Positions 16,394 to 24,914 of a stretch of 64,000 nt of DNA are shown here, piece after piece. The notes under the pieces are model-generated. The model worked only from the letters and a program-made list of their open reading frames with translations, did not search any database and had not been told where the DNA came from. Where the stretch lies: NCBI GenBank assembly GCA_964568075.1, contig CAZMOM010000009.1, forward strand, positions 1-64,000, in the 5' to 3' direction. The translations under genes and the position numbers were made by a program. Every line of letters begins with the position of its first letter. Position 1 is the first letter of the stretch. Origin of the DNA: MnTg04 sp964568075 (lineage in GTDB: Bacteria > Pseudomonadota > Gammaproteobacteria > Steroidobacterales > MnTg04).

Positions 16394-17836
16394 CTATCGG
16401 GCGAAAAACCTCAGCATCAGGTCGGCCAGTTTGCTCCGCGGTGGGTAAATCGCTTTGGCGAAGTTGAGACGTGGCCGGCTCAAGACGCCTTTGGCATGAG
16501 AAAAGGTCAGAAAACCCTCGCGACCCTGGTAGGCGCCCATCCCGGAACTGCCCACCCCGCCGAACGGCATGTCGTGAATGGCAATATGAAAAATCGTGTC
16601 ATTGACGCAGGCGCCGCCCGAATGTGTCTGCGACAGGATTCGACGAATATTGCGCTTATCGTGATCAAAAAGGTACAGCGCGAGAGGCCTGGGGTGCGAA
16701 TTCACATAGGCTATGGTCTCGCCCAAATCACGATAGGTCATCACCGGGAGCAGCGGGCCAAATATTTCTTCCTGCATTATCTTCATCTCGTCGGTGACGC
16801 CAAATACGAGATGCAGCGCCATCCGGCACTCCCCGAGTTCCTGACCTGCCGGATTAACGACTTCGACCCTGGCGCCTTTTTCCTTCGCATCCTCAATCCA
16901 CGCTTCCAGCCTCCTTTTGTGCTGCTTATTGATGATGCAGGTGTGCTCGGGATTACCCGCGAGGTGCGGGTACATTTTGGCAAATTGTTGCCGAATGGCG
17001 CGTTCCAGCTGGTCGACCTTGTCTGCGGGGCAAAACAGATAATCGGGCGCCAGGCAGATCTGGCCTGAGTTCAGGGACTTGCCAAAACATATTCTTTCTG
17101 CGGCCATCTCGACGTCCGCTTCCGGACCAATAATGACTGGCGATTTCCCACCAAGCTCGAGCGTCACCGGCGTCAGATTATTCGCGGCCGCTTTCATCAC
17201 CTGTCGGCCTACGGCGGTCGAGCCGGTAAACAGCAAGTGATCAAATGGAAGATCCACAAATTGCTTTGCTGTCTCGACGCCGCCTGTCACCGCGACAACT
17301 TCATCGTCCGAGAAGGCTTCGGCAAGCATTGCCCGGGTAGCCTCAGACGTGCGCGGCGTTATTTCCGACAACTTCAACATCACCCGGTTACCCGCCGCCA
17401 ACGCGTAGGATAAAGGCTGAACCGCAAGATAAACCGGGAAGTTCCACGGCGCGACGATTCCGGTGACGCCGAGCGGCTGGAAGTGAATTTTCGCACTGGT
17501 GCTGGCCATCAACAGCCCGACGCGACGACGTTGAGGTTTCATCCATTTTTTGATGTGCTTTTTCAGATACCGGATATTTTCGAGCGGCATCATGATTTCC
17601 GCGAACTCCGTTTCCAACCGGCTGCGTCCACCGAAATCGTCGTTTATCGCAGCGATCAGTTTTTCCCGATTAGCCAGTAATGCCACCCTGAGTCGGTTCA
17701 GTCGATCGACACGAACCTCGTACGAAGGCATGGGCTGGCTACCGAACGCGCGTCGCTGCAGATCCATCAGCCGCAACAATTCGTCGCGACCGGTTTCGAC
17801 TGCGGAGAACGGTACTTCCGCTGGACTTGCTGACAT
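16394..17836 (-). CDS. Coniferyl-aldehyde-type aldehyde dehydrogenase
   Basis: A 480-residue NAD(P)-dependent aldehyde dehydrogenase of the CalB/class 3 type. Catalytic residues are present: Glu in LELGGKSP and Cys in NSGQICLAPDY. GSTAVGRQV is the cofactor-binding turn, and the C-terminal PFGGVGSSGMGAYQGREGF is characteristic of this branch. Substrates in the family are aromatic and fatty aldehydes, so the true one is unknown. It is a lone gene divergent from S-formylglutathione hydrolase, which hints at a shared aldehyde-detoxification theme. Confidence 0.9.
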   Translation of the reverse strand: MSASPAEVPFSAVETGRDELLRLMDLQRRAFGSQPMPSYEVRVDRLNRLRVALLANREKLIAAINDDFGGRSRLETEFAEIMMPLENIRYLKKHIKKWMKPQRRRVGLLMASTSAKIHFQPLGVTGIVAPWNFPVYLAVQPLSYALAAGNRVMLKLSEITPRTSEATRAMLAEAFSDDEVVAVTGGVETAKQFVDLPFDHLLFTGSTAVGRQVMKAAANNLTPVTLELGGKSPVIIGPEADVEMAAERICFGKSLNSGQICLAPDYLFCPADKVDQLERAIRQQFAKMYPHLAGNPEHTCIINKQHKRRLEAWIEDAKEKGARVEVVNPAGQELGECRMALHLVFGVTDEMKIMQEEIFGPLLPVMTYRDLGETIAYVNSHPRPLALYLFDHDKRNIRRILSQTHSGGACVNDTIFHIAIHDMPFGGVGSSGMGAYQGREGFLTFSHAKGVLSRPRLNFAKAIYPPRSKLADLMLRFFAR

Positions 17837-17896
17837 TGCACCACCACTGCTCTCAGGACGGGCAACATCAGCGTGCTGATATAATTCCCGATTGGA

Positions 17897-17924
17897 TTGC
17901 CTGGTATCTCAGAAACGTTATATT
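17897..17924 (+). promoter_or_regulatory. Candidate promoter for S-formylglutathione hydrolase
   Basis: TTGCCT (17897-17902), 16 nt, TATATT (17919-17924). The predicted leader of about 90 nt contains a 6-bp GC stem (CGGCCT at 17933-17938, AGGCCG at 17947-17952). No further regulatory signal is visible between the divergent genes. Confidence 0.4.
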
Positions 17925-18021
17925 AGACCTTTCGGCCTGCCCCGCAAGGCCGCATCGAAACGAGACGTTTACGCTGATGCACGAAGGCAAATCGATTCGC
18001 TCCACCACAGGTTTTTAGATC

Positions 18022-18915
18022 ATGACGATGACAAAAAAAACAACACCCGGTTTGGCCCAGTTATCTTCGGTTCGCATATTTGAAGGCGAGTTGCAGAAAT
18101 TTGAGCATTTTTCAGAAAGCTGTGACGCGCCGATGCGATTTTCGGTGTTCCTGCCCCCTCATGCAGCAACAAAGGGCGGAACGGGCAAGGTACCGGTTTT
18201 GTTGTGGCTGTCCGGCCTGACCTGTAACGAAGATAACTTCATGGTCAAATCAGGCGCCCAACGCTACGCAGCGGAGCTGGGGATTGCGTTGGTCGCACCG
18301 GATACCAGTCCGCGAGACACGGGTACGGCGGGCGAGGACGACGACTGGGATTTTGGCAGCGGGGCAGGATTCTATGTCAACGCCACGCGCCGTCCCTGGT
18401 CCCGCCACTACAGGATGTACGACTACGTAACCAGGGATCTGATACATGCGCTGGACGAAAACTTTCCCATCGATATCGAGAAAATGTCGGTCAGCGGTCA
18501 TTCGATGGGTGGACACGGTGCGCTGATCCTGGCTTTGAAAAATCCTGGGATGTTCCGCTCTGTGTCGGCGTTTTCGCCCATTTGTGCGCCATCTCGAGGT
18601 CCGTGGGGCATCAAGGCTTTTACCGGATATCTTGGCGACGACAGGACTCAGTGGAGTGCGTATGACGCGAGCGAGCTGGTCGCGCAGGCCAGCGAAAAAC
18701 TGCCCTTGCTGATCGATCAGGGGGCCGCCGATGAATTCATGGAAACACAGCTGATGCCAGACGTTCTGGAACTGGCCTGCGGCAAACACGATCATCCGAT
18801 AAAACTGCGAATCCGACCTGGGTATGATCACAGCTATTACTTTATCGCGAGTTTCATCGGCGAGCATTTGAGACACCATGCACAGGCACTGACGGGGAAT
18901 AATCAAAGTCAGTGA
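18022..18915 (+). CDS. fghA: S-formylglutathione hydrolase
   Basis: Hydrolyses S-formylglutathione to formate and glutathione, the second step of formaldehyde detoxification. The 297-residue alpha/beta hydrolase has the esterase D signatures LSGLTCNEDNFMVKSGAQR, DTSPRDTG and nucleophile GHSMGGHGA (Ser161). The catalytic Asp (DQGAADEF) and His (PGYDHSYYFI) follow in order. The usual partner, glutathione-dependent formaldehyde dehydrogenase (frmA/adhC), is not adjacent. A long antisense frame at 18250-19539 is a shadow. Confidence 0.94.
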   Translation: MTMTKKTTPGLAQLSSVRIFEGELQKFEHFSESCDAPMRFSVFLPPHAATKGGTGKVPVLLWLSGLTCNEDNFMVKSGAQRYAAELGIALVAPDTSPRDTGTAGEDDDWDFGSGAGFYVNATRRPWSRHYRMYDYVTRDLIHALDENFPIDIEKMSVSGHSMGGHGALILALKNPGMFRSVSAFSPICAPSRGPWGIKAFTGYLGDDRTQWSAYDASELVAQASEKLPLLIDQGAADEFMETQLMPDVLELACGKHDHPIKLRIRPGYDHSYYFIASFIGEHLRHHAQALTGNNQSQ

Positions 18916-18966
18916 TGGCGTGGGCTCCTTTTGCCGGCGACCTGACAGGACCAGTATGCGCAAATT

Positions 18967-20505
18967 GTGTCCCCAGATAGCAGACTGCGGCGGTTGTTGA
19001 TGACCGGAGAATCTTCGGGTCTGGCGCTGGCGGCCGGATCGTTCTGCGCTGCACAGGCGGGCGAGCGCGTTGCAGAACTCGGTGGCAACGCCGTCGATGC
19101 CGCGATTGCAGCAAGCATCGTTGCCGCAATCACTGAACCCGGTGTCGCCGCACTCGGCGGTGGCGCGTACCTCACCATCTGGGTACCGGGAGAAGACCCT
19201 ATTACGATCGATGGAAACGCCGAAATGCCAGGACGTGAGGGCATTCCGGAAAATCCCGATCTGGAAGCGGTTGATATGGGATATGGCGGCGGCGTCCGAA
19301 CCATGGTCGGTCACGCATCTGTCGGTACGCCGGGTGCCATAGCGGCATGTGGTCTCGCCCGGGAAAAATTTGGCTGCCTGCCGTGGGCAACATTGCTCGA
19401 GCCGGCCATTGACGTGGCAAAAAGCGGCTTCCCGCTCAGCGTGGCGTCCTGGTCTTATCTGCAATATTCGGCGGAACCGATTTTCTCCCGCAGCGAAACA
19501 GGAAAAAAAGTCCTGTTTGCCGCCGACGGATCCTTGCACCCGGCGGGAAGCACTATTTTCCAGCCTGCGCTCGCCGCGAGCCTCGCGACGCTGGCACAGC
19601 AGGGCCCAGAGTGTTTTTATACCGGTGCCCTCGGGGGAAAAATCGCTCGGGATGTTATGCGGTCGCGCGGTCTGTTGAGCGCGACAGATCTTGCAAGCTA
19701 CAAACCCATCGAACGCGAATCGGTCCTCGTCGAACTGGGAGACTGGGTAATCGCCAGCAATCCGCCACCGGCAGCCGGTGGCACCATCCTAGCGGCCATG
19801 CTTTTACTGTTGAAAAACCGGGCGGCGAAGGAAGAAACGAGCGCTTCTTTGCTGTTGCCGATTCAGCGAGACGCTATTGGTCTTCGCCACACATTGGCTC
19901 GCGAACCGGACTCGGCGGAGGTCGCCCATTGTTATCTTGAGCAACTCGCCAGAGGAGCCTCTGCACCGAACACCGTCCATGTTTCAGCCGTGGACAGGAA
20001 CGGGCTGGCTTGCGCCATTACCTGGTCGGCCGGATATGGTAGCGGTCTGATGCCGGGTGGCGCCGGTATCTGGTTGAACAATAGTCTCGGTGAGATCGAA
20101 CTGAATCGGCGCGGGCTGCTTGCCGATCCACCCGGCACAAGGGTGCCGTCCAACATGGCCCCGACCATTGCCAGGAACAAGAATGGCTCGGTGCTGGCGA
20201 TCGGCTCGCCGGGAGCCGAACGTATCACGACGGCCCTGCTTTACACCTTGTATTACGTGATTTTCGAATCGCTCGAACTTGGCGAAGCGATCGGCCAGCC
20301 GCGCGCCCATGTCGAAATATCCGGCGAGGATTTTTCTGTCGCGTGTGAGCCGGATGCAGATTGTGGCGATACCGATATGCCACTCAGGCTGTTTGGAAAA
20401 CGGGACATGTTTTTTGGTGGAGTTACCGCCGCAGCCAAGCTCGCTGATGGAACTCTGACCGCGGCGGCCGACCCGCGACGCACTGGCGCAACATTGATCA
20501 GGTAG
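18967..20505 (+). CDS. Gamma-glutamyltransferase-like Ntn hydrolase, no signal peptide
   Basis: A 512-residue member of the GGT family, which cleaves gamma-glutamyl bonds such as that of glutathione after self-processing. The large-subunit segments GGNAVDAAIAAS and EPGVAALGGGAYL are present. The nucleophile is Thr336 in NTVHVSAVD (TTH in E. coli GGT), followed by GSGLMPGGAGIWLNNSLGE and IGSPGAERI. It is shorter than the typical ~580 residues and has no N-terminal signal peptide, whereas E. coli GGT is periplasmic. The start is GTG at 18967 or ATG at 19000; neither has a strong ribosome binding site. It follows fghA by about 50 bp. Its true substrate may not be glutathione. Confidence 0.85.
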   Translation: MSPDSRLRRLLMTGESSGLALAAGSFCAAQAGERVAELGGNAVDAAIAASIVAAITEPGVAALGGGAYLTIWVPGEDPITIDGNAEMPGREGIPENPDLEAVDMGYGGGVRTMVGHASVGTPGAIAACGLAREKFGCLPWATLLEPAIDVAKSGFPLSVASWSYLQYSAEPIFSRSETGKKVLFAADGSLHPAGSTIFQPALAASLATLAQQGPECFYTGALGGKIARDVMRSRGLLSATDLASYKPIERESVLVELGDWVIASNPPPAAGGTILAAMLLLLKNRAAKEETSASLLLPIQRDAIGLRHTLAREPDSAEVAHCYLEQLARGASAPNTVHVSAVDRNGLACAITWSAGYGSGLMPGGAGIWLNNSLGEIELNRRGLLADPPGTRVPSNMAPTIARNKNGSVLAIGSPGAERITTALLYTLYYVIFESLELGEAIGQPRAHVEISGEDFSVACEPDADCGDTDMPLRLFGKRDMFFGGVTAAAKLADGTLTAAADPRRTGATLIR

Positions 20506-20599
20506 ATGACGCAAATCAATGACTGAATAACTGAGATTGATTAATATCGCCTCCGATGTCAGATGGATCCACCGCCTTATTGTTATGACAGGACGTTTT

Positions 20600-21289
20600 A
20601 TGCCGACAAAGCATCAGCATTTCCTTCCTGAATCCCTGCCGGATGATCCCCTGCGTATCGCCAATGACTGGATTGCAGATGCGACAAGGCAGGAAACCGG
20701 CCCCAACCCGAACGCGATGGTGTTTTCGACCTGCGCGCCGGACGGGATGCCGTCATCACGTGTTTTACTCTGCAAGGAATTGGTCGCAGATCCAGGCTAC
20801 CTCGTGTTTTTTACCAATTACCTGTCCGCGAAAGGACAGGAAATAGAGACGAACCCAAAGGCCTCGGTTGTTTTTCATTGGGATCAGCTACACAGACAGA
20901 TTCGCCTCCAGGGGCTTCTCCTAAAATCGCCGGCAAACGAGAGTGACGCCTATTTCGAGAGCCGCCCGTGGCAACGGCAACTTGGCGCCTGGGCGAGCCA
21001 CCAGAGCCAGCCCCTGGGATCAATGGCGGAAATGCAGGAGAAAGTCGAACAAACGGCGCGGGAACTGGATCTGGATATTGCCGCGCTGGAAAAACAGGGA
21101 CTGGTGCCGGCCGCCATCCCACGCCCAAAGCATTGGGGCGGGTACCGGCTTTGGATATCCAGCGTCGAATTGTGGGTTGAGGGCGCCGGCAGGGTCCACG
21201 ACCGCGGCCTCTGGACCCGTGAACTTACGCCAGCAGGTCCGGACGATTTCCACACCGGGCGGTGGCAATCCACCCGGCTGCAACCTTAA
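20600..21289 (+). CDS. pdxH: Pyridoxamine/pyridoxine 5'-phosphate oxidase
   Basis: FMN enzyme that makes pyridoxal phosphate. The 229-residue protein shows the family features: substrate/FMN segment PSSRVLLCKE, FFTNYLSAKGQEI, the FMN-binding VVFHWDQLHRQIRLQG, and the C-terminal PKHWGGYRLWISSVELWVEG ending in STRLQP. I chose ATG at 20600, with AGGAC 5 nt upstream, over an in-frame start at 20537. YggS, which controls PLP, is encoded at 48653 but is not linked. Confidence 0.95.
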   Translation: MPTKHQHFLPESLPDDPLRIANDWIADATRQETGPNPNAMVFSTCAPDGMPSSRVLLCKELVADPGYLVFFTNYLSAKGQEIETNPKASVVFHWDQLHRQIRLQGLLLKSPANESDAYFESRPWQRQLGAWASHQSQPLGSMAEMQEKVEQTARELDLDIAALEKQGLVPAAIPRPKHWGGYRLWISSVELWVEGAGRVHDRGLWTRELTPAGPDDFHTGRWQSTRLQP

Positions 21290-22092
21290 GACCGGTCGTT
21301 TTTTGCTACCGGTAGTTCCGCCAAAAAGTCCATCACCATCCGATTGAAAGCCCGGGCCTGGTCAATCGGCGTAAGGTGGCGGCTGTTCTCAACGACTTTC
21401 AATTGCGCATTAGGTATCTGTTCCAGATATTTACGCTTGTCATCGATCGGTGTGTAGTCGTGATCCGCGCTGATCAGCAAGACCGGCATCGACAAAGTGC
21501 CAAGCCGTTCGGTCACAGACCAGACGGAAAGCGCATTTAACCAGATCAAATAAGATTTTTTGTCATTGTCGGCAAAGTGCCCCGCCATTTTTTTTCTTAG
21601 TTCGAGCTGATCGTCGCGTGGCAACAACCTTCTCGCCATGATCCGGCCAAGCGATTTCAGGCCGAAAAGCCGGACCATGATCCTGCGTAATAAAAATTCC
21701 TTCTGCTTGGAAAGAGTATCGGGCAAGAAACTGGGCAGGCTGTTCAGAATAATCAGGCTGCGGATACGCTCCGGAAAATCCGTTGCCATCTGAAAGGCGA
21801 CGGCGCCACCCATTGAAAATCCAAGCACATGACACCGATCTATCTGCAAATACTCGAGCAAGGCGAAAACCTGCCCGGCGAATTCGGGAATTCCGCAAGC
21901 CTGCGTCAGTTTGCTGCTGCGACCGAAGCCAATCAGATCCGGTGTTATGACCTGGTAACGAGTTGAAAATGCGGGCACCTGCTCTTCCCAGTCCCGGCCG
22001 CTGGAACCCAGGCCATGGAGCAGCAACAATGGATCGCCGCTACCGGTAACGTCACAGTAGATATTCTGACCGTTCAAACTGACAATCGGCAT
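21286..22092 (-). CDS. Alpha/beta hydrolase
   Basis: A 268-residue alpha/beta hydrolase of unknown substrate. The oxyanion motif LLLLHGLGSSGRDW, nucleophile GFSMGGAVA, acid SADHDYTP and histidine NSRHLTP form a complete triad. There is no signal peptide, so it is cytoplasmic. It overlaps the last 4 bp of pdxH tail-to-tail. The start is ATG at 22092; an ATG 4 codons earlier is also possible. It resembles 3-oxoadipate-enol-lactonase/BioH-type enzymes, but no pathway neighbour supports either. Confidence 0.85.
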   Translation of the reverse strand: MPIVSLNGQNIYCDVTGSGDPLLLLHGLGSSGRDWEEQVPAFSTRYQVITPDLIGFGRSSKLTQACGIPEFAGQVFALLEYLQIDRCHVLGFSMGGAVAFQMATDFPERIRSLIILNSLPSFLPDTLSKQKEFLLRRIMVRLFGLKSLGRIMARRLLPRDDQLELRKKMAGHFADNDKKSYLIWLNALSVWSVTERLGTLSMPVLLISADHDYTPIDDKRKYLEQIPNAQLKVVENSRHLTPIDQARAFNRMVMDFLAELPVAKNDRS

Positions 22093-22164
22093 CGCGGACT
22101 CCATTATCTGGCCGTGGATGGACTTATCGTTAATAATGACCGCGGGCCAACCGAAACAGCAAGC

Positions 22165-22932
22165 ATGACAATACTGCTCGAGTGTAAAAATCTGGATGTT
22201 TCCGTCGCCGGGCGCTGCCTGGTCCGGTCGCTCGATCTCTCGTTGAGGTCCGGCCAGATGGTGTGCCTGCTTGGAGAAAATGGAACCGGAAAGACATCAA
22301 CCTTGCACACGCTCGCAGGTCTGTTGCCATCTGCGTCCGGCCAGGTTCTGGTGTCCGGCGAACCTTTGGAGCAGTGGCGCCGCAAGGAACTCGCCCGACA
22401 CCTTGGTCTGCTGATGCAGGATCACGAAGATGCATTCCCGTCCAGGGTCATGGAGAGCGTATTGATTGGTCGGCATCCCTATCTCGGCCTGTTCGGCTGG
22501 GAAAGCCGCCAGGATGTCCGGCTTGCCGAAAATGCCCTGGACGAAATGGGGCTTGCCGGACTGGAGGAAAGGGCGATCGACACGTTGTCCGGCGGCGAGC
22601 GACGCAGACTGGCCATCGCAACCTTGTGGGTGCAAGACCCCGGAATCCTGCTGCTGGACGAACCGATTAATCATCTTGACCCAAGGCACCAGTTGCGGAT
22701 TCTAAAACAGTTGCGATCATTGGCGGAACGGGGAAAAACGGTGCTGGCAAGCTTGCACGATATCAACCTGGCCCGGCGATTTTTTAATCAGGCTTTGTTA
22801 TTGACCGGCGATGGTGAATGGCAATTTGGTCCTGTCGATGCGGTACTGAACACGGGCAACCTAGAACAAATTTTCCACACGCCGTTTACCGCCGTGCCGC
22901 ACGCCGACGGCGAATACATTATCGCCGACTGA
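22165..22932 (+). CDS. BtuD/FecE-type ABC transporter ATPase
   Basis: A 255-residue cytoplasmic ATPase with Walker A GENGTGKTS, signature LSGGERRRLAIA, Walker B GILLLDEPINHLD and switch His LASLHDINLA. These features place it in the BtuD/FecE/HmuV branch that pairs with FecCD permeases. No permease is adjacent; the permease at 9086 is the only FecCD gene in the window and the likely partner. In-frame sequence extends upstream to 22015, but similarity begins at 22165. Confidence 0.88.
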   Translation: MTILLECKNLDVSVAGRCLVRSLDLSLRSGQMVCLLGENGTGKTSTLHTLAGLLPSASGQVLVSGEPLEQWRRKELARHLGLLMQDHEDAFPSRVMESVLIGRHPYLGLFGWESRQDVRLAENALDEMGLAGLEERAIDTLSGGERRRLAIATLWVQDPGILLLDEPINHLDPRHQLRILKQLRSLAERGKTVLASLHDINLARRFFNQALLLTGDGEWQFGPVDAVLNTGNLEQIFHTPFTAVPHADGEYIIAD

Positions 22933-22948
22933 TCAGCCGGTCTGTGCC

Positions 22949-23731
22949 TCAGGGCAGCGCAATCTGCCCCTGCAAATAAACCACTGCCTGGCCGGCAACA
23001 CCGACACGATCGCCCCGCATCTTACAGAGCAAATACCCGCCGCGTGCCGATATCTGGCGGGCGGTCATTTGAGTCTTGTTCAACCGTTCCGCCCAATATG
23101 GCGTCAACATGCAATGGGCCGACCCGGTTACCGGATCCTCATTGATGCCGGCCTGCGGCGCAAAAAATCGCGAGACGAAATCTACATCGACACCCGGTGC
23201 CGTTGCAATCACTCCGATCCGATCGAGCGCGGCTATCGTGACGAAGTCGGGCTCCAATTCCAGGACTTGCTGTGCGGTTTCGAGGACAGCGAAATAATAA
23301 CTGCCCACCCTCCATTCGAGCGGCTCACAGCCCAGACTTTTAATCAGCGCGGGTGTCGCGTCGATGGCCTCTCCCGGATCGGCCGGAAAGTCCAGCTCAT
23401 ACCATCCGTCGTCGTAGGAAACTCCCAACGGGCCACTGGCCGAATCGAAATTGATCTGATTGCGGCCCGGCTCGAGAAATTCGCGTATGACCACGGCCGA
23501 AGCAACGGTCGCGTGACCACAAAGAGGTACTTCATACGCAGGAGTAAACCAGCGAATCTGGTATTCGCCATCGCCGCCGACCAGAAAAGCCGTTTCCGAC
23601 AGATTATTTTCCCTGGCAAGAGCCAGCATCACGTCGTCCGGTAACCATTCCTCGAGCGGGCATACCGCGGCCTGGTTGCCTGTTAATAACTCGTTGGTAA
23701 ATGCATCAACCTGATAAATAGGTATTGTCAC
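22949..23731 (-). CDS. PhzF-family isomerase
   Basis: A 260-residue member of the PhzF family (diaminopimelate-epimerase fold). Signatures: YQVDAFTNELLTGNQAAVC at the N-terminus, catalytic Glu in NNLSETAF (~47), RWFTPAYEVPLCGHATVASA, and FAPQAGINEDPVTGSAHCML. No phenazine genes are nearby, so this is a housekeeping-type paralogue of unknown substrate. Start GTG overlaps the stop of the upstream phosphatase gene by 4 bp (GTGA). Confidence 0.92.
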   Translation of the reverse strand: MTIPIYQVDAFTNELLTGNQAAVCPLEEWLPDDVMLALARENNLSETAFLVGGDGEYQIRWFTPAYEVPLCGHATVASAVVIREFLEPGRNQINFDSASGPLGVSYDDGWYELDFPADPGEAIDATPALIKSLGCEPLEWRVGSYYFAVLETAQQVLELEPDFVTIAALDRIGVIATAPGVDVDFVSRFFAPQAGINEDPVTGSAHCMLTPYWAERLNKTQMTARQISARGGYLLCKMRGDRVGVAGQAVVYLQGQIALP

Positions 23732-24483
23732 AGGAACTCCCCGGCAAGCTGATGTAACCGTCCGTTACTGGCCAGCACGCTTGTGGTGTCGAGCCCCACG
23801 GATTCACCGTTCAGATCGGTGAAACGGCCGCCGGCCTGCTCGACGATAACATGCAGTGCGGCTATATCGAGAATATTGACGTCGGACTCGACAACCAGGT
23901 CGATCCGGCCCGATGCCAACAGATGGTAATGATAAAAATCTCCATAGCCACGACCGCGATCGACTGTCGCCAACAACCGGCCAAAGCCATCCCAGCGCTC
24001 GCTGGCTGCCAGGCTGGCAATATTCCCGGAAGACAGGGACGCGTCGGCCAGATCATTACACGCACTGACCTCGATCCGCTCACCGTTCAGCCAAGCGCCC
24101 AGGCCCTGGGCTGCCCAGGCCTGTTCGCCAAACCACGGTGCGTTGGAAACACCGACGACCAGCTCGCCACGGTACATCAGGGCGATCTGGGTCGAAAAAA
24201 ACGGGTAATTTCGGATAAAACTTTTGGTTCCATCGATCGGGTCGACCAACCATAAAAAATCGCCGCCTCCGCTGCGGCCGGTTTCTTCGCCAAAAAAACC
24301 GTGGTCCGGATATCGTTTTGAAATGATCCCGTGAATCACTTCTTCAGCCCTCCGATCTGCTTCAGTCACCGGCGAACGGTCGGACTTGAGGCTGACGTCA
24401 AGCGTTCCCCTGTAATGATGGCTGATGATTTCCGCTGCCGCGTTGGCCGCTTCCCGCGCAGTTTCGACAAAATCTCCGAACAT
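23728..24483 (-). CDS. Inositol-monophosphatase-family phosphatase (HisN-like)
   Basis: A 251-residue Mg2+-dependent phosphatase. The metal-binding motifs are FFGEETGRSG and WLVDPIDGTKSFIRNYPFF, with a second metal site in ESDVNILDIAALHVIVEQAGG. This DPIDGTKSF-x-RG-like form matches histidinol-phosphatase HisN more than SuhB. Its start is ambiguous: ATG at 24483 has only a weak GGG upstream, and the frame extends to 24543. It is the first gene of a two-gene unit with the PhzF gene. Confidence 0.85.
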   Translation of the reverse strand: MFGDFVETAREAANAAAEIISHHYRGTLDVSLKSDRSPVTEADRRAEEVIHGIISKRYPDHGFFGEETGRSGGGDFLWLVDPIDGTKSFIRNYPFFSTQIALMYRGELVVGVSNAPWFGEQAWAAQGLGAWLNGERIEVSACNDLADASLSSGNIASLAASERWDGFGRLLATVDRGRGYGDFYHYHLLASGRIDLVVESDVNILDIAALHVIVEQAGGRFTDLNGESVGLDTTSVLASNGRLHQLAGEFL

Positions 24484-24561
24484 TGATAAACGCCCATTAA
24501 CCGAATGGCCGCATTCTATATCAGCTGAGTTGCTCTCCGCCAAACAACATCACGAGCACGC

Positions 24562-24589
24562 TTGACAGTGCCGGTGGCGCAAACATAAA
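24562..24589 (+). promoter_or_regulatory. Promoter of the cobalamin-riboswitch transcript
   Basis: A perfect TTGACA (24562-24567), a 16-nt spacer and CATAAA (24584-24589). The predicted start near 24596 falls exactly at the 5' edge of the riboswitch. It is shared by btuB and probably the adenosyltransferase gene. Confidence 0.6.
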
Positions 24590-24591
24590 GT

Positions 24592-24812
24592 GCGGGCTCC
24601 ATCTGGTGCAGGCAGCGTGGCTGCCCGGGAAGCCGGTGCACTGATCTCTGGATTCAGTTATTCCGGCACTGCCCCCGCAACGGTGATCGAGTCAAACTTT
24701 ATCATCACGGCTGGATCGTGAATCCACTGCGTTTTGGCGCGGGAAGGAGATAAAGCCGGCGTTTTACGCCCCTCGTCAGTCCGGAGACCGACCCGATGAT
24801 CAACACACCGAC
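24592..24812 (+). ncRNA. Cobalamin (AdoCbl) riboswitch
   Basis: The conserved blocks of the cobalamin aptamer appear in the right order: GGTGCA near 24605, GGGAAGCCGGTGCA (24627-24640), the core CTGCCCCCGCAACGGT (24669-24684), and the B12 box AGTCCGGAGACC (24778-24789). It ends about 100 nt before btuB. No T-run terminator is seen, so control is probably by access to the ribosome binding site (AAGGAG before 24915). B12 should shut off btuB expression. Edges are approximate; the two stem P1 strands were not resolved by eye. Confidence 0.88.
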
Positions 24813-24914
24813 GCCGCGGAGGGCAAAGCGTCACTGGGTCTATTTCCCTGCCTCCCCCACGGATCGGTGTCTTTCTGGTCTCAATCACCGCGGGTGCGTG
24901 GTAAGGAGCCGACG

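Noticed and set aside
18250..19539. A 429-codon minus-strand frame
   Set aside because: It is antisense to fghA and the GGT-like gene, both of which have clear catalytic motifs. Its composition (many Arg, Cys and His) is that of a shadow frame.
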